From contig CAWBDS010000011.1 of the NCBI GenBank assembly GCA_963787645.1, positions 248,001 to 312,000 of the forward strand: 64,000 bases of DNA, in the 5' to 3' direction. Made by a program: the position numbers and the translations under genes. Shown here piece after piece: positions 63,167-64,000 of the stretch; position 1 is the stretch's first letter; the number at the start of each line of letters is the position of its first letter. The notes beneath the pieces are model-generated. The model was not told where the DNA came from and did no database searches. It saw nothing but the letters and a program-made list of their open reading frames with translations. The DNA is from Palsa-504 sp963787645 (GTDB lineage Bacteria > Actinomycetota > Actinomycetes > Streptosporangiales > Streptosporangiaceae).

Positions 63167-64000
63167 CAGGACTCCTTTTCATCCCTGGCTCTTGGCCGCA
63201 ATGCGGGCCTGGGCCTGGCCATCTCTTGATCTCGGAATCGGAAGTAGTCAGCGAGTCCAGCTGCGGTGGGCGCCTCGAACAGCACCCGGACCGGGAGTTC
63301 GGTGCCCAGCACCACCCGGATCCGGCTCACCAGCCGGGTGGCCAGCAGCGAGTGCCCGCCCAGCGCGAAGAAGTCATCCTCCGGGCCGACCCGGTCCAGG
63401 CCGAGCACGTCCGCGAACACGCCACACAGGATCTCTTCTTGCATGGTGGCCGGTCCCCGGCCGGCGCCGGCGGTGTACTCGGGGGCGGGCAGGGCGCGGC
63501 GGTCGATCTTGCCGTTGGGGGTCACCGGCAGCGCGTCCAGCACGGTGAAGGCGGCGGGCATCATGTGCTCGGGCAACCGCCCGGCCGCGTAGGCCCGCAC
63601 CGCGGCGGCCAGCCCGCCCCGGTCAGTCCCGGCGGCGGGGCCGACGCCCGCGCCCGGGTCGGCCCCGGCGGCGGCGCCGGCCAGGTCCGGGACCAGGTAG
63701 GCGGCCAGCCGCTGATCGCCGGGGGTGTCCTCCCGGACCGTGACCGCGGCCTGGGCCACCCCCGGGCAGGCGGCCAGCACGGCCTCGATCTCACCTGGCT
63801 CGATCCGGAACCCGCGCACCTTGACCTGATCATCAGCGCGGCCCGCGAACTCCAGCTGCCCGTCCGGCCGCCACCGGGCCAGGTCCCCGGTCCGGTACAT
63901 CCGCTCACCGGGCAAGAACGGGCACGCGGTGAACCGCTCCGCGGTCAGCCCGGCCCGCCCCAGGTACCCCCGGGCCAGCCCCGCCCCCGCCACGTACAGC
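63166..64000 (-). CDS. NRPS, C-terminal end of the preceding protein (partial)
   Basis: The gene enters from beyond the window end. The visible part holds the C-terminal subdomain of an adenylation domain (MYRTGDLARW, VKVRGFRIEPGEIE, NGKIDRRALPAP), closest to the modules 1/2/7 type, then a carrier domain (FFALGGHSLLATRLVSRIR) and a short basic C-terminal tail (about 20 residues, ARPRPALRPRARDEKES) that may be a docking segment. Its carrier domain is of a different subtype from the internal ones, as expected at a protein end. TGA overlaps the next ATG (TGATG), so both NRPS proteins are co-translated and act in series. Confidence 0.9.
   Translation of the reverse strand, partial: LYVAGAGLARGYLGRAGLTAERFTACPFLPGERMYRTGDLARWRPDGQLEFAGRADDQVKVRGFRIEPGEIEAVLAACPGVAQAAVTVREDTPGDQRLAAYLVPDLAGAAAGADPGAGVGPAAGTDRGGLAAAVRAYAAGRLPEHMMPAAFTVLDALPVTPNGKIDRRALPAPEYTAGAGRGPATMQEEILCGVFADVLGLDRVGPEDDFFALGGHSLLATRLVSRIRVVLGTELPVRVLFEAPTAAGLADYFRFRDQEMARPRPALRPRARDEKES

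Noticed and set aside
30908..63229. Very long plus-strand ORFs opposite the NRPS (for example 30908-35692, 56122-60258, 59891-63229)
   Set aside because: They are antisense shadows caused by extreme G/C at codon position 3. Their translations are Arg/His/Pro/Gln-rich, repeat with the NRPS modules, and have no domains or ribosome binding sites.
26361..64000. Epimerization domains or an MbtH-like gene
   Set aside because: I looked for E-domain entrances and GGDS-type carriers and for a 70-residue MbtH ORF; none was seen. They may lie outside the window.

Overview
The window is high-GC DNA with strong third-position G/C bias, GTG/TTG starts, PadR/DUF1707 and SARP-type regulators, and an HAAS-like membrane protein. 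This points to a filamentous actinomycete. No marker here allows a genus call.

Region 1 (1-8.95 kb) looks like chromosomal background. It holds a padR / membrane protein / padR-DUF1707 operon, an SDR oxidoreductase, a small LuxR-type HTH protein, an OmpR-type response regulator (one base out of frame) with its histidine kinase, a fructosamine-kinase-like protein, a low-molecular-weight tyrosine phosphatase, an acyltransferase-3 membrane protein and a tRNA-Lys(CTT).

Region 2 (9.3-26.3 kb) is the regulatory and accessory arm of a nonribosomal peptide cluster. It contains an AfsR-like SARP/NB-ARC/TPR regulator, a tiny putative secreted peptide, a NarL-type two-component pair, an aldo/keto-reductase-like protein lacking two catalytic residues, a StrR-type (ParB-fold) regulator, an Sfp-type phosphopantetheinyl transferase, a cold-shock-domain protein, a metallophosphoesterase, a DrrAB-like ABC exporter with a small membrane protein, two tandem P450s, a second copy of the small membrane protein beside an ABC-ATPase remnant, and a GT-B glycosyltransferase.

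Region 3 (26.36-64 kb, all minus strand) is a giant NRPS. If four small frameshifts are repaired it is one reading frame of about 12,268 residues with 11 C-A-T modules and a terminal thioesterase. It follows the end of another NRPS protein that runs off the window. Readable adenylation codes suggest Tyr-like (module 3), Phe-like (module 6) and Val (module 9). Modules 1, 2 and 7 share one unassigned hydrophobic-type code, and modules 4, 5, 8, 10 and 11 share another. No epimerization domain and no MbtH gene are visible.

The most connected observation is a candidate StrR regulon. The StrR-like regulator lies at 15.7-16.8 kb. Three 29-bp sites of the form GTTCAACTG-N11-CAGTTGAAC (one perfect, two degenerate) lie before the phosphopantetheinyl transferase/cold-shock pair, before the P450s, and before the glycosyltransferase, the last one overlapping the 3' end of the NRPS gene. 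These sites tie carrier-protein activation, oxidation and glycosylation to one activator. The product would plausibly be an oxidised, possibly glycosylated long peptide; its structure cannot be read from this window alone.
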